Below, in pieces: positions 44,413 to 53,240 of a stretch of DNA of 64,000 nucleotides. Origin of the DNA: Planotetraspora kaengkrachanensis. GTDB taxonomy: Bacteria > Actinomycetota > Actinomycetes > Streptosporangiales > Streptosporangiaceae. The stretch spans positions 310,001-374,000 of the forward strand of contig NZ_BONV01000003.1 in the NCBI RefSeq assembly GCF_016862895.1, written 5' to 3'. The position numbers were made by a program, and so were the translations under genes. The stretch's first letter is position 1. Each line of letters opens with the position of its first letter. The notes beneath the pieces are model-generated. The model saw only the letters and a program-made list of their open reading frames with translations. It was not told the DNA's origin and did no database searches.

Positions 44413-44468
44413 CTACGCCTGTAGTGACACCCGACTACAGGCGTAGTACGGTTCGACTACAGATGTAG
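44413..44468. promoter_or_regulatory. Triple operator: three CTAC-N4-GTAG boxes at 22-bp spacing
   Basis: CTACGCCTGTAG (44413-44424), CTACAGGCGTAG (44435-44446) and CTACAGATGTAG (44457-44468) start exactly 22 bp apart. Boxes 1 and 2 are reverse complements, giving a 15-bp-arm inverted repeat TACTACGCCTGTAGT/ACTACAGGCGTAGTA. The third ends 16 bp before the monooxygenase ATG; the first is 9 bp from the TetR start. Same-face cooperative binding is likely. Confidence 0.8.
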
Positions 44469-44484
44469 TGGGCCGGGAGGCGTC

Positions 44485-45621
44485 ATGGCACAGGCGGTGG
44501 TGATCGGTGCGGGAATCGGCGGCCTGACGGCCGCGGCGGCACTCGAACGCGACGGATGGTCGGTCGCCGTCGTCGAACAGGCGCCGTCGATCGAACCCGT
44601 CGGGTCGGGGCTGGCCGTCGCGCCGAACGCGCTACGTGCCCTCGACACGATCGGCGTGGGTGACGACGTGCGGAAGCTCTCGGCCATCCAGGGTGAGGCC
44701 GGCATCCGGCGCCCGGACGGCCGCTGGTTGTCCCGGACGAGCGCCGAGGAGGCGCAGGCGCGGTACGGCGACCCGACCGTCCTCCTGCTCCGCTCGGAAC
44801 TGGTCGGCCTTCTCTCCGCACGGCTCTCCCCCGGCGTGCTGCGCCTGGACACCCGCGTGGAGTCCGTCGATCCGGAGGGCGGCCTGGTCTCCACGGGCGA
44901 CGGCGACATCGCGACCGACCTGATCGTGTCCGCCGACGGCATCCGGTCCTCCACCAGGACGACACTGTTCCCCGGGCATCCCGGCCCCGTTTACGCGGGC
45001 GCCACGAGCTGGCGTCTCATCGCCCCCGCCGTCGAGGACTCCGTACCGGCCGGGGAGACGTGGGGCCGCGGGCTGGTGTTCGGCGTCATGCCGCTGGCCC
45101 ACGACCAGGTGTACTGCTACGCCACGTCGACGACGCCCGCGGGCGGGAACGCGGCCGACGAGAAGGCGGAGCTGACCCGGCTGTTCGGCGGCTGGCACCC
45201 GCCCATCCCCGCGCTGCTCGCCGGCGCCGACCCGGACACGGTGCTGCGCCACGACCTCTACTCCATGGACACGCCGCTCCCGGCCTTCCACAGAGGCAGG
45301 GTGGCGCTGATCGGCGACGCCGCCCACGCGATGACCCCGCATCTGGGCCAGGGCGCGTGCCAGGCCATCGAGGACGCCGTGGTGCTGGCCCATCACGCGA
45401 GCCGTACCGGAGTCGCCGGGCTCGCCGCCTACACGTCCGACCGGCTCGAGCGCACGACGCGGATCGCCCGCCGGTCGAGGTCGATCGGCCGGCTCACCGG
45501 ATGGCGCACTCCGCCTGCGGTGTCGGCTCGCGACGCGATGCTGCTCCTCGCCGGAAGGCTCGGCCGCGACATGGCCCTGCGTCAGTTCGACGACGTCTTC
45601 GACTGGCGTCCTCCGGCGTGA
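44485..45621 (+). CDS. FAD-dependent monooxygenase (PHBH-like)
   Basis: 378 aa, SD GGGAGG. VIGAGIGGLTAAAALERDGWSVAVVEQ (FAD), DLIVSADGIRSSTRT (DG motif) near residue 150, and ALIGDAAHAMTPHLGQGACQAIEDA (GD motif) near 275 define a group A flavin hydroxylase. It is divergent from and probably repressed by the TetR at 43837. Substrate likely a small aromatic or polyketide-like compound. Confidence 0.9.
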   Translation: MAQAVVIGAGIGGLTAAAALERDGWSVAVVEQAPSIEPVGSGLAVAPNALRALDTIGVGDDVRKLSAIQGEAGIRRPDGRWLSRTSAEEAQARYGDPTVLLLRSELVGLLSARLSPGVLRLDTRVESVDPEGGLVSTGDGDIATDLIVSADGIRSSTRTTLFPGHPGPVYAGATSWRLIAPAVEDSVPAGETWGRGLVFGVMPLAHDQVYCYATSTTPAGGNAADEKAELTRLFGGWHPPIPALLAGADPDTVLRHDLYSMDTPLPAFHRGRVALIGDAAHAMTPHLGQGACQAIEDAVVLAHHASRTGVAGLAAYTSDRLERTTRIARRSRSIGRLTGWRTPPAVSARDAMLLLAGRLGRDMALRQFDDVFDWRPPA

Positions 45622-45661
45622 CCGGCCGTGGCGTCACGCCGGGACGTGAGTGAGACGCGCG

Positions 45662-46609
45662 TCAGAGCCTGGCCGTCTCGACGGCGCCGGTCCCCGCCTC
45701 GGGAAGCCGCGCAGGAGCCGCGCCGGGGACGCCTTCCGGAACGGCCTGGGAGTCGGGGACGCCTTCGGGAACGGCTTCCGGGACGGCCTGGGAGTGGTCG
45801 GGCGCCATCCGGCCCAGGGTGACGGTCCCGGCTATGAGCACGGCCGCCGCCGCCAGGGCGGGGATCACGTTGTTCGCCCCCGTGGGGAGCGACTCACCGA
45901 GCAGCACCGCTCCGGCCGTCACCGAGGTGATGGGGTCCACCACCTGGACCCCGGCGTAGGCGATGCCGAAGTAGCCCACGGCGTACGACTTCTGCAGCAG
46001 AACCACGGCGCAGATCAGCAGCACCGGGATCGCGAGGGTGAACCACGTGAGCAGCCGCGTGAGGTCGCCGCCGAGCCCACCCCCCACGACCCGGACGAAC
46101 GTGGACACCGTCGCGGTGACCGAACCGGCGCCGATGGCCATCAGCAGCGCCTTGAAGGGGCCGCGCAACCAGCGGGCGATCAGGAACGAGACCGCGACGA
46201 TCACCCCGACGGTCGCGATCAGCCCGATGGCGGCCCGGTTCGACAACACCGGCGTCACGTTGTGGGCCGGGACGAGCAGCATCAGGCCCAGCAGCCCGGC
46301 CGCGACCGCCACCGAGCCGATGATCTCGGCCCGGTGCGGCCGCCTGCCGTGCAGCCACGCCGCGAGCGGGACGGCGAAGACGAGCGTCGCCACGCTGACC
46401 GGCTGCACCACGACGAGGGGCGCGATGCTGAGGGCGAGCGCGTGGAGGGACGCGCCCGTGAAGCCGATGACGCCGCCGATCCACCAGCGGGGCCGTCTCA
46501 CCAGCTTGAGCGTGGCGCCCGCGCTGACCGCCTCGCGCTGCTGGAGTGCGGCACCGAGGGCGTAGCCCAGGGCTCCGATGAGGGCGATCGAGATTCCCAT
46601 CAAGATCAT
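45662..46609 (-). CDS. DMT-superfamily (EamA-like) transporter
   Basis: 315 aa from ATG 46609 (ATG 46600 is an alternative); an earlier GTG would add a non-membrane prefix. Nine to ten membrane helices run through residue ~275. Two EamA-like halves are visible, with LVVVQPVSVATLVFAVPLAAWL and VQVVDPITSVTAGAVLLGESLP as the equivalent segments. The cytosolic tail holds imperfect repeats (SQAVPEAVPEGVPD, SQAVPEGVPG), encoded by repeated DNA at 45720-45800. Substrate unknown. Confidence 0.8.
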   Translation of the reverse strand: MILMGISIALIGALGYALGAALQQREAVSAGATLKLVRRPRWWIGGVIGFTGASLHALALSIAPLVVVQPVSVATLVFAVPLAAWLHGRRPHRAEIIGSVAVAAGLLGLMLLVPAHNVTPVLSNRAAIGLIATVGVIVAVSFLIARWLRGPFKALLMAIGAGSVTATVSTFVRVVGGGLGGDLTRLLTWFTLAIPVLLICAVVLLQKSYAVGYFGIAYAGVQVVDPITSVTAGAVLLGESLPTGANNVIPALAAAAVLIAGTVTLGRMAPDHSQAVPEAVPEGVPDSQAVPEGVPGAAPARLPEAGTGAVETARL

Positions 46610-46705
46610 GGGCGCCGGCCGGTGGGTCGCGAATCGAGTGTCACCACGCAAGCTTAGGGACAAAGGTCACTGTCCCGGCCGCTCGATCACTCGACCCGCA
46701 TGAAG

Positions 46706-47065
46706 TCACGACCTTTCCGGACAGACGCAAAACAGGTGGCCCTCGGGGTCCGCGAGGACGATCCACCCGTCACCCGGCTGAAACTCCGGCTTGGTCGCGC
46801 CCAGTTCGAGGTACTCCTCCACGGCCTTGGCCACGTCCGGCACCCGGAAGTCGAGGTGGAACTGCTTGTCGGGTCCCGGCCACGAAGCCGGTTTCCGGTC
46901 GGGCACGCGCTGGAAATAGATCGTGGTGGTGCCGTCGCCGATTCCGGCGTACTCGTCCTCCGCGTACTGCACCTCGAACCCGGTGATCCTGGCGTAGAAC
47001 TCGGCCAGCTTCTTGGGCTCGGCGCAATCGAGGGTGACGGCGATGAGTTTCGCGATGGTTGTCAT
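46706..47065 (-). CDS. VOC-family (glyoxalase-like) protein
   Basis: 119 aa from ATG 47065. Two beta-alpha-beta-beta-beta units: IAVTLDCAEPKKLAEFYARITGFEV and KQFHLDFRVPDVAKAVEEYLELGATK, ending in VLADPEGHLFCVCPE. The metal-site residues (FHLDF His, GHLFCV region) are as in actinobacterial bleomycin-resistance/dioxygenase-like proteins. Ligand unknown. Confidence 0.85.
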   Translation of the reverse strand: MTTIAKLIAVTLDCAEPKKLAEFYARITGFEVQYAEDEYAGIGDGTTTIYFQRVPDRKPASWPGPDKQFHLDFRVPDVAKAVEEYLELGATKPEFQPGDGWIVLADPEGHLFCVCPERS

Positions 47066-47202
47066 GGGCGCCATACTTCCGGCCATACCTGTCAACCTCT
47101 GACAGCAATGTCGGGGGTGCCCGGTCAGGTTGTGAGACCGGATAGTGGCACCATGAACCGGGCAGACGGAACCAGTCCGGCAGGTGAGTCGTTGGAGCGT
47201 GC

Positions 47203-49491
47203 ATGGCCTCGGTAGCTGACTTCGTCAGGCGTTTTCTCGACAGGCCGGGAAGCATCGACCTGACGCCGTTCCAGCGGACGGTCGAGCAGGCAGGGAAACT
47301 CGAGGCCGAGGTGCGCGAGCGCGCCGAGCTCCGCGCGGGCGAGGTGGGCACGCCGGAGTTCTGCGCCGTGATGCGCGAGGCCGCCCGCCGATCGCTCGGT
47401 GAGCGGCCCTTCGACGTCCAGCTCGTCGGCGTGCTGGCCATGCTGGAGGGCCATGTCGCGCAGATGGCCACCGGCGAGGGCAAGACGCTGGCCGGAGCCC
47501 TGGCCGCCGCCGGGTTCGCGCTCCAGGGCAAACGCGTCCACGCGGTGTCGGTCAACGACTACCTCGCCCGCCGCGACGCCGAGTGGATGCGGCCCCTGTT
47601 CGAGATCCTGGGCCTCACGGTCGGCTGGATCTCCGAGACCTCCACGCCCGAGGAGCGCCGGGACGCCTACGCCAAGGACGTGACCTACGCCGCGGTGAGC
47701 GAGCTCGGCTTCGACGTGCTCCGCGACCGTCTGGTCACCGATCCCGCCGCGCTGATCGTCCCCGCACCGCAGGTCGCGCTCGTCGACGAGGCCGACTCCG
47801 TGCTCGTCGACGAGGCCCGCGTGCCGCTGGTGCTGGCCGGCGCCGCCGATCCCGGTACGGCGGTGCCGGAGATGGCCGCACTGGTCCGGCGGCTGTCCCG
47901 CGGCTACCACTACAAGATCGACCCTGACGGGCGGAGCGTCTTCCTCACCGCCAAGGGCACCGACACGGTCGAGAAGTCCCTCGGCGTCGACCTCTACGAG
48001 GATCCGAGTGTGGTGACCGAGGTCAACCTGGCCCTGCACGCGCACGCGCTGCTCACCCGCGACGTCGACTACATCGTGCGGGACGGCCGCGTCCACCTGA
48101 TCAACCAGTCGCGCGGCCGCGTCGCACTTCTGCAGCGGTGGCCCGACGGACTCCAGGCGGCGGTGGAGGCGAAGGAGAAGCTGCCCGCCTCGGAGACCGG
48201 GGAGATCCTCGACTCGCTGACCATTCAGGGCCTGCTGCGCCGTTATCCCCAGATCTGCGGCATGACCGGCACGGCCGTCGCCGTCGGCGAACAGCTCCGC
48301 GAGTTCTACGACCTCAAGGTCGCCGTGATCCCGCCCAACAAGCCGTGCGTCCGGGTGGACGAGCCCGACCGGATCTACGCCACCGCGGAGAGCCGCCAGG
48401 AGGCGCTGCTGGACGAGATCTCCGCCCAGCACGCCACCGGCCGGCCCATCCTGATCGGCACGCTCGACGTCGCGGAGTCCGAGCGCCTCGACGAGGCGCT
48501 CCGCGCCCGGGGCCTGCGGCCTGTGGTGCTCAACGCCAAGAACGACGCGGAAGAGGCGGCGATCATCGCCAGAGCCGGCGCACGCGGCACGATCACGGTC
48601 TCCACCCAGATGGCGGGTCGCGGCACGGACATCAGGCTCGGCGGCCGGCCGGCGGATGACGACGAGGCCGCCGGCCAGTCAGAGGAACACGCTGCTGAGA
48701 GTGACGTGGCGGAGCTCGGGGGGCTGTACGTCATCGGCACCGGGCGGCACGACAGCAGCAGGCTCGACGACCAGCTCCGCGGCCGCGCCGGACGGCAGGG
48801 CGACCCCGGCGGCTCGGTCTTCTTCGTCAGCGGCGCGGACGAACTGCTCACCGCGTACGCGCCTGACGAGTCACTCCCCGCCGCCGACCCCGACGGAGTC
48901 GTACGGCACAAGCGGGCGGCAGAGCTCGTCGCGCACGCCCAGCGGGTCGCGGAGGGTGTGAATCTGGAGATCCACCGCAACACCTGGCGTTACACGCGGC
49001 TCATGGAGGAGCAGCGGACGCACATACTCGAACTGCGTGACCGGGTCCTTCATGAGGACTCCGCGGTGCAGGCGCTGCGTGAGGCGCTTCCCGACCGTTT
49101 CAGCGAGCTGAGCGAGGCCGTCGGCGCCGAGGTCGTCGAGCAGGCCTGCCGGCAGATCGTGCTGTTCCATCTGGACAGGTGCTGGACCGAGCACCTCGGT
49201 TACCTGGCGGACCTCCGCGAGGGCATCCACCTGCGGGCGCTCGGACGGCTCAACCCGCTCGACGAGTTCAACCGCGAGGCGGCGCCCGCCTATCGCAGTC
49301 TGCTCGACGAGGTGGAGCAGCGGTCGAAGGAGACGTTCGAGACGGTCGACGTCACCGCCGATCTGGGCGACCAGGGGCTCAAGCGGCCCACCGCGACGTG
49401 GACGTACCTGGTTCAGGACAACCCGTTCGGCTCCGACTGGGACCGCGTGCTGCAGCGCGTGGCCGGGGCGCTTAAGCGCCGCAAGAAGTAG
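47203..49491 (+). CDS. secA2: Accessory preprotein translocase ATPase SecA2
   Basis: 762 aa, shorter than SecA1 (~900+). SecA motor motifs: [30 protein letters not shown] (Walker A) near residue 80, [21 protein letters not shown] (DEAD) near 195, [19 protein letters not shown] near 355, and [17 protein letters not shown] near 470. The length and absence of the C-terminal zinc linker match actinobacterial SecA2, which exports a limited set of proteins alongside SecYEG. No accessory SecY or glycosylation genes are adjacent. Confidence 0.93.
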   Translation: MASVADFVRRFLDRPGSIDLTPFQRTVEQAGKLEAEVRERAELRAGEVGTPEFCAVMREAARRSLGERPFDVQLVGVLAMLEGHVAQMATGEGKTLAGALAAAGFALQGKRVHAVSVNDYLARRDAEWMRPLFEILGLTVGWISETSTPEERRDAYAKDVTYAAVSELGFDVLRDRLVTDPAALIVPAPQVALVDEADSVLVDEARVPLVLAGAADPGTAVPEMAALVRRLSRGYHYKIDPDGRSVFLTAKGTDTVEKSLGVDLYEDPSVVTEVNLALHAHALLTRDVDYIVRDGRVHLINQSRGRVALLQRWPDGLQAAVEAKEKLPASETGEILDSLTIQGLLRRYPQICGMTGTAVAVGEQLREFYDLKVAVIPPNKPCVRVDEPDRIYATAESRQEALLDEISAQHATGRPILIGTLDVAESERLDEALRARGLRPVVLNAKNDAEEAAIIARAGARGTITVSTQMAGRGTDIRLGGRPADDDEAAGQSEEHAAESDVAELGGLYVIGTGRHDSSRLDDQLRGRAGRQGDPGGSVFFVSGADELLTAYAPDESLPAADPDGVVRHKRAAELVAHAQRVAEGVNLEIHRNTWRYTRLMEEQRTHILELRDRVLHEDSAVQALREALPDRFSELSEAVGAEVVEQACRQIVLFHLDRCWTEHLGYLADLREGIHLRALGRLNPLDEFNREAAPAYRSLLDEVEQRSKETFETVDVTADLGDQGLKRPTATWTYLVQDNPFGSDWDRVLQRVAGALKRRKK

Positions 49492-49509
49492 GGGGGCGGC
49501 GCAGGCCGT

Positions 49510-50304
49510 TCAGGCCCGGCGATTGGCGGCCCGGCGAAGCGCGCTCCTGCCCGCGGCCGCCGCGACCGCGCAGACGATGAGAGCGGCCGAGATCTCCGGG
49601 CAGGGCACGACGGGCTCGGAATAGGGCCCAGAGGCCGACACCGCGCTGAAGCCCGGAGCGGCCGACGCGCCGTCGTCGGCCGCGGCCGTGGCCGCGGGGG
49701 AGACCGAGCCGGGGGCGGCCGGGGAGGCGGGGGAATCTCCGGCGGGCGGGGACGCCGGGGAGACGGCGGCGGCCGGGGAGGCCGTGGCGGACGGGCAGAC
49801 CATCACCGGCCCGTTGGGCGAGTCGTCCTCGACGCCGTAGGCCCCGGACGAGAAGGGCCGCGGGGTGCCCTTCTTGCCCAGGCCCTGGCCCCACTCGGTG
49901 ACGACGTAGGTGACCGAGATGTGGCCGGCTCCGCCGTTGCCCTCGACGGTCAGGGAGGAGCCGTCCCAGGTGCCGCCGGTCAGGTCGGCGAAGGTCTTCC
50001 CGTCGAGGTCGAGCATCACGCCCTTGTTCGACGGGATGCCCGGCCCCCGGTCACCGATGAAGAAGTCGGCCTTCTTGCCCTGGTAGACGACATAGCCCTT
50101 GGTCCCCAGGGGCCAGCTCGGGCTTGCCGCGAGGCCTTTCTGCATCGGCTCGCCCGAGGCGGGGCTGCCGGTGTCTCCGTTGACACCCGATCCGTCGTCC
50201 CAGAAGTAGGAGGCGGTCGTGGTGCCCTTGAGCAGCGGCTGCTCGGTGCAGCCGGACGGGCTCTGTGCGGGGTTCTGGGAAGGCTGTGCCGCGATGCTGG
50301 AAAT
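49510..50304 (-). CDS. Tail-anchored secreted/surface-type protein, possible ATT start
   Basis: 264 aa if started at ATT 50304, which has AGGAG 7 nt upstream. The frame is closed by a TGA 18 nt earlier and holds no ATG/GTG/TTG before ATG 50145, which would remove a conserved-looking N-terminus (GCTEQPLLKGTTTASYFWDDG). Residues ~55-150 look like a small beta domain, followed by an Ala/Ser/Pro stalk and a C-terminal hydrophobic segment with a basic end (ISAALIVCAVAAAAGRSALRR). No N-terminal signal peptide is visible, which argues that the 5' end is damaged or lies in another frame. Family not recognised. Confidence 0.5.
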   Translation of the reverse strand: MSSIAAQPSQNPAQSPSGCTEQPLLKGTTTASYFWDDGSGVNGDTGSPASGEPMQKGLAASPSWPLGTKGYVVYQGKKADFFIGDRGPGIPSNKGVMLDLDGKTFADLTGGTWDGSSLTVEGNGGAGHISVTYVVTEWGQGLGKKGTPRPFSSGAYGVEDDSPNGPVMVCPSATASPAAAVSPASPPAGDSPASPAAPGSVSPAATAAADDGASAAPGFSAVSASGPYSEPVVPCPEISAALIVCAVAAAAGRSALRRAANRRA

Positions 50305-50553
50305 GGGGGATCTCCTGACTGGTCACGGTTGAGTAATCGGACATTAAGCCAAGAACAAGTCAAACCCCAAGCTGTCGCCACGAAATTTTACTTTTGCCCT
50401 ATACAGTCACAAACACCTCAAAGCGACCGTCCGCAGCGGGAAACTCGCAGGTCAGTGAGGCATCAGGGCGCACAGCGAGCACCAGCCCGGGTGTGATCCG
50501 GCACTTCGGAAGGCCTTGCGTCCGCCACGGGGAGGTCGTGACAGGACCACTCC

Positions 50554-50672
50554 GTGCATGATCACGGACGGCGTTCGCCCAGGCCGGGCCGGGAATCCAC
50601 GAATCCGTGCATGATCACGACCAGAGGGTGAGGAGGTCGGGCGCCTTGATCGCGAAGGGGTGCATGATCACG
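50554..50672. repeat. Three GTGCATGATCACG motifs at exact 53-bp spacing
   Basis: The 13-mer occurs at 50554, 50607 and 50660; the 40-bp spacers between copies are not similar. Copy 1 extends to the near-palindrome CCGTGCATGATCACGG. 53 bp is close to five helical turns, so a protein could bind all three on one DNA face. The block lies 134 bp upstream of the LPMO start, within a 500-bp region that holds no other gene. Confidence 0.75.
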
Positions 50673-50722
50673 CGGGAAAGGGGGGCGTTGACCGGCAACC
50701 TTTCTCGGAGTAACTTCGATCA

Positions 50723-50749
50723 AACTCTTAGGAAACTTAACTAAGAGTT
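50723..50749. promoter_or_regulatory. AT-rich inverted repeat in the LPMO promoter region
   Basis: AACTCTTAG (50723-50731) and CTAAGAGTT (50741-50749) form perfect 9-bp arms around GAAACTTAA. It lies 57 bp upstream of the LPMO start, in the least GC-rich stretch nearby. Probably an operator for a sugar-responsive repressor; the regulator is unknown. Confidence 0.55.
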
Positions 50750-50805
50750 AAATCACAGCCGACGCCGTGAACTGCATGAACACCCCCCGCCAAAGGAGAT
50801 TCCTG

Positions 50806-51678
50806 ATGAACAGGAAACGAACTGCCGCGATCGTCGCGGCCCTCGGCAGCATCCCGTTGCTGGCCGTTCCCGCGGCCCTCGCCCACGGCACCATGCAGAA
50901 CCCCGTCAGCCGCGCCTACGCCTGCTTCCTGGAAGGCCCGGAGAACCCGCAGTCGGCGGCCTGCAGGGCGGCCGTAGCGGCCGGAGGCACCCAGGCCCTC
51001 TACGACTGGAACGAGATCAACCTCGCGAACGCCGCCGGTCAGAGCCGCTCGATCATCCCGGACGGCAGGCTGTGCAGCGCCGGCCGGGACAAGTACAAGG
51101 GATTCGACCTCGCACGGACCGACTGGCCCGCGACCGCCGTCAACGCCGGCTCGTACACCTTCACCTACCGCGCGACCGCGCCGCACCGCGGGACCTTCGA
51201 GCTCTACCTCACCAAGCAGGGCTACAACCCCGCCCAGCCGCTGAAGTGGTCGGACCTGGACGCCACCCCGTTCCTGCGGGTGACCGACCCGGCACTGACC
51301 AACGGCGCCTACGTGATGACCGGCACGATCCCCTCCGGCCGGACCGGCCGCCACCTGATCTACTCGATCTGGCAGCGCTCGGACAGCCCCGAGGCGTTCT
51401 ACACCTGCTCCGACGTCACCTTCGGCGGCGGAGGCAACCCCACCCCCACACCGACCCCCACGCCCACGAGGACCCCGACGCCCACACCCACTCCCACACC
51501 GACGCCCACGCCGACGCAGACCCCGCCCGGCTCCACTCCCGCGTGGAAGGCCGGAACCGCCTACGCGGTCGGCGCGAAGGTCACCTACGGCGGGTCCACC
51601 TACCAGTGCCTGCAGGCCCACACGGCCCTGACCGGGTGGGAGCCGCCCAACGTGCCCGCCCTGTGGAAGAAGCTCTGA
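50806..51678 (+). CDS. AA10 lytic polysaccharide monooxygenase with C-terminal chitin/cellulose-binding module
   Basis: 290 aa, SD AAAGGAGAT. The signal peptide ends in PAALA, so the mature enzyme starts with His (HGTMQNPVSR), the copper-brace residue; the second His lies in TAPHRGTFELYLTK near residue 132. A Pro/Thr linker (~215-245) leads to a CBM5/12-like module: PAWKAGTAYAVGAKVTYGGSTYQCLQAHTALTGWEP with aromatic binding residues. It should oxidatively cleave chitin or cellulose outside the cell. Cysteines at RLCSAG and FYTCSDV suit disulfides. Confidence 0.93.
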   Translation: MNRKRTAAIVAALGSIPLLAVPAALAHGTMQNPVSRAYACFLEGPENPQSAACRAAVAAGGTQALYDWNEINLANAAGQSRSIIPDGRLCSAGRDKYKGFDLARTDWPATAVNAGSYTFTYRATAPHRGTFELYLTKQGYNPAQPLKWSDLDATPFLRVTDPALTNGAYVMTGTIPSGRTGRHLIYSIWQRSDSPEAFYTCSDVTFGGGGNPTPTPTPTPTRTPTPTPTPTPTPTPTQTPPGSTPAWKAGTAYAVGAKVTYGGSTYQCLQAHTALTGWEPPNVPALWKKL

Positions 51679-51740
51679 CCCATCCCGTACGGCCCGGCCG
51701 GCGCGAGCCTGCCGGGCCGCACCCCCTCAACGAGCGGAGG

Positions 51741-53066
51741 TCAGGAGTCGTCGCCCAGCATCCGCGCGGGCACCGGGATCGCGGGGAAGGGGTTGTCGGG
51801 CAGCAGGATCATGCGCCGTGGCGCCGCCGCGAGATCGGCGGCGTCGAGATGGAGCAGCGCCGACCCGATGCCCGCCGCCCCCACCATGTAACCGGTGTCC
51901 GCCGTGACCTCCCACGGGCGCAGTCTCCGGTAGGCCTGGTACCAGCGGTAACCGGCCTGGTCGTGGGCCGTCGCCCGGCCGATGAGGTCCTGCCCGACCG
52001 ACCGGGCGTGCTGCAGGTAGGTCTCGTTCCCCGTGGCGGCCCACAGGCCGATGAAGAACTCCAGGAGCCCCGCGCTGCCGCAACACTGGCAGGCCACGTT
52101 CCAGTAGCCGGAGGTGTGCCGTCGCGGCACACCGCTCTGGACGACACCGTGCGCGAGCCGCTCGACCCAGTCGAGGTCGCCCGGGTCGCCGGTGACCCGG
52201 TGGAGCTCGTAGAACATCCGGGCGACCCCCGCAGAGCCCGAGCAGAATCCCAGGTAGTGCAGGCTGCGCCCCTGCGGCACGTGGTGCGGCACCATGGCGC
52301 ACTTGTCGGTCACCACGCTGACCGTACGGACGAAGTCGGCCCCCCTGCGCGCGGCCGCCAGGAAACGCTCGTCCCCGGTCACGCCGTACAGGCGGGCGAG
52401 CAGGAAGGCGGTGCCGGCCGTACCGGACAGGAAGCCCGGGGTGACGGCGTCGACCGGCAGGTCGGCGCAGGCGCCGTCGCCGAACCGGTGCCCGGGCACG
52501 GCGAGCGAGGCGATGCGCTCCCCCGCCTCGACGGCCACCTCCTCGTAGACCGGGACGCCGAGGATCCCGGCGGCGTGCAACAGCGCGAGCACGATGCCGC
52601 CGTCGCCCCGCTGGGCGGGGTCGCCGGTCCACCCGATCCCGTCGCCCAGGGGACGCACGCTGCGGACGAGCTGGTCGGCCGCCGCCCGGGCGGCCTCGCC
52701 GATCTGCTCGTCGTCGGTCGCCCAGCCCACCTCGGCCATGGCGAAGACGGTCCCGGCCAGACCGTGGTAGAAGGTCAGGTCGGGCTGGTCGGGCCAGGTT
52801 GCGGCGAGGTAGCGGGCCCCGGCCCTGGCGTCGTCGAGATAGGCCTCGTGCCCGGTGGCCGCCGCCAGTTCCAGGAAGAACAGGACGATCCCGGCCGCGC
52901 CGGCATAGAGGGACGACGGATGACCGGCCTTCGCCGATCGGCCCTGCGGATCGGGATTGGCGACCCAGTGGCGGCCGAGCGCGTCGTCGGCGGCCGCGGA
53001 CCTGACCCAGCGCGCGGCCATCACGGCGGCTGTGGTCGGCGTCTCAGCACATGCCCACGAGCTCAT
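51741..53066 (-). CDS. Stand-alone LanC-like protein
   Basis: 441 aa. An alpha/alpha-barrel of LanC type: FYHGLAGTVFAMAEVG near residue 105, FLSGTAGTAFLLARLYGVTG near 215, LHYLGFCSGSAGVARMFYELHRVTG near 270 and VACQCCGSAGLLEFFIGLWAATG near 325. The zinc cysteines of LanC proteins correspond to the Cys of GFCSG and the pair in QCCG. There is no LanB, LanM kinase/lyase or convincing precursor peptide nearby, so it could act as a LanCL-type glutathione-adduct enzyme or serve a distant cluster. Confidence 0.85.
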   Translation of the reverse strand: MSSWACAETPTTAAVMAARWVRSAAADDALGRHWVANPDPQGRSAKAGHPSSLYAGAAGIVLFFLELAAATGHEAYLDDARAGARYLAATWPDQPDLTFYHGLAGTVFAMAEVGWATDDEQIGEAARAAADQLVRSVRPLGDGIGWTGDPAQRGDGGIVLALLHAAGILGVPVYEEVAVEAGERIASLAVPGHRFGDGACADLPVDAVTPGFLSGTAGTAFLLARLYGVTGDERFLAAARRGADFVRTVSVVTDKCAMVPHHVPQGRSLHYLGFCSGSAGVARMFYELHRVTGDPGDLDWVERLAHGVVQSGVPRRHTSGYWNVACQCCGSAGLLEFFIGLWAATGNETYLQHARSVGQDLIGRATAHDQAGYRWYQAYRRLRPWEVTADTGYMVGAAGIGSALLHLDAADLAAAPRRMILLPDNPFPAIPVPARMLGDDS

Positions 53067-53240
53067 AGCTCATTATCCCATATTGTTGGTAGGTAATAGG
53101 GTTACTTTCCGGTGCGAATCCCCACAGTCCCGGTGGTCCGACCGGCCGGCATGATCCAGATTGCCTGCGCGGATCGGCTCACCGGCACCACGGCTACGGC
53201 ACCGCGCGTGTGGGCATGATTTCGCGGACCGGAAAGATTT

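Noticed and set aside
51435-51530. Short-period repeat, considered as CRISPR or satellite
   Set aside because: It is in frame and encodes the Pro/Thr linker of the LPMO; no spacer structure. No CRISPR array was seen anywhere.
51072-53096. Plus-strand open frame (674 codons) across the LPMO end and the LanC gene
   Set aside because: It runs through the LPMO in a wrong frame and then antisense to LanC; no motif supports it.
53100-53200. Riboswitch-like string (CCGGTGCGAATCC ... CAGTCCCG), considered as a cobalamin or FMN element
   Set aside because: The remaining conserved boxes and pairing are absent and no plus-strand gene follows it.
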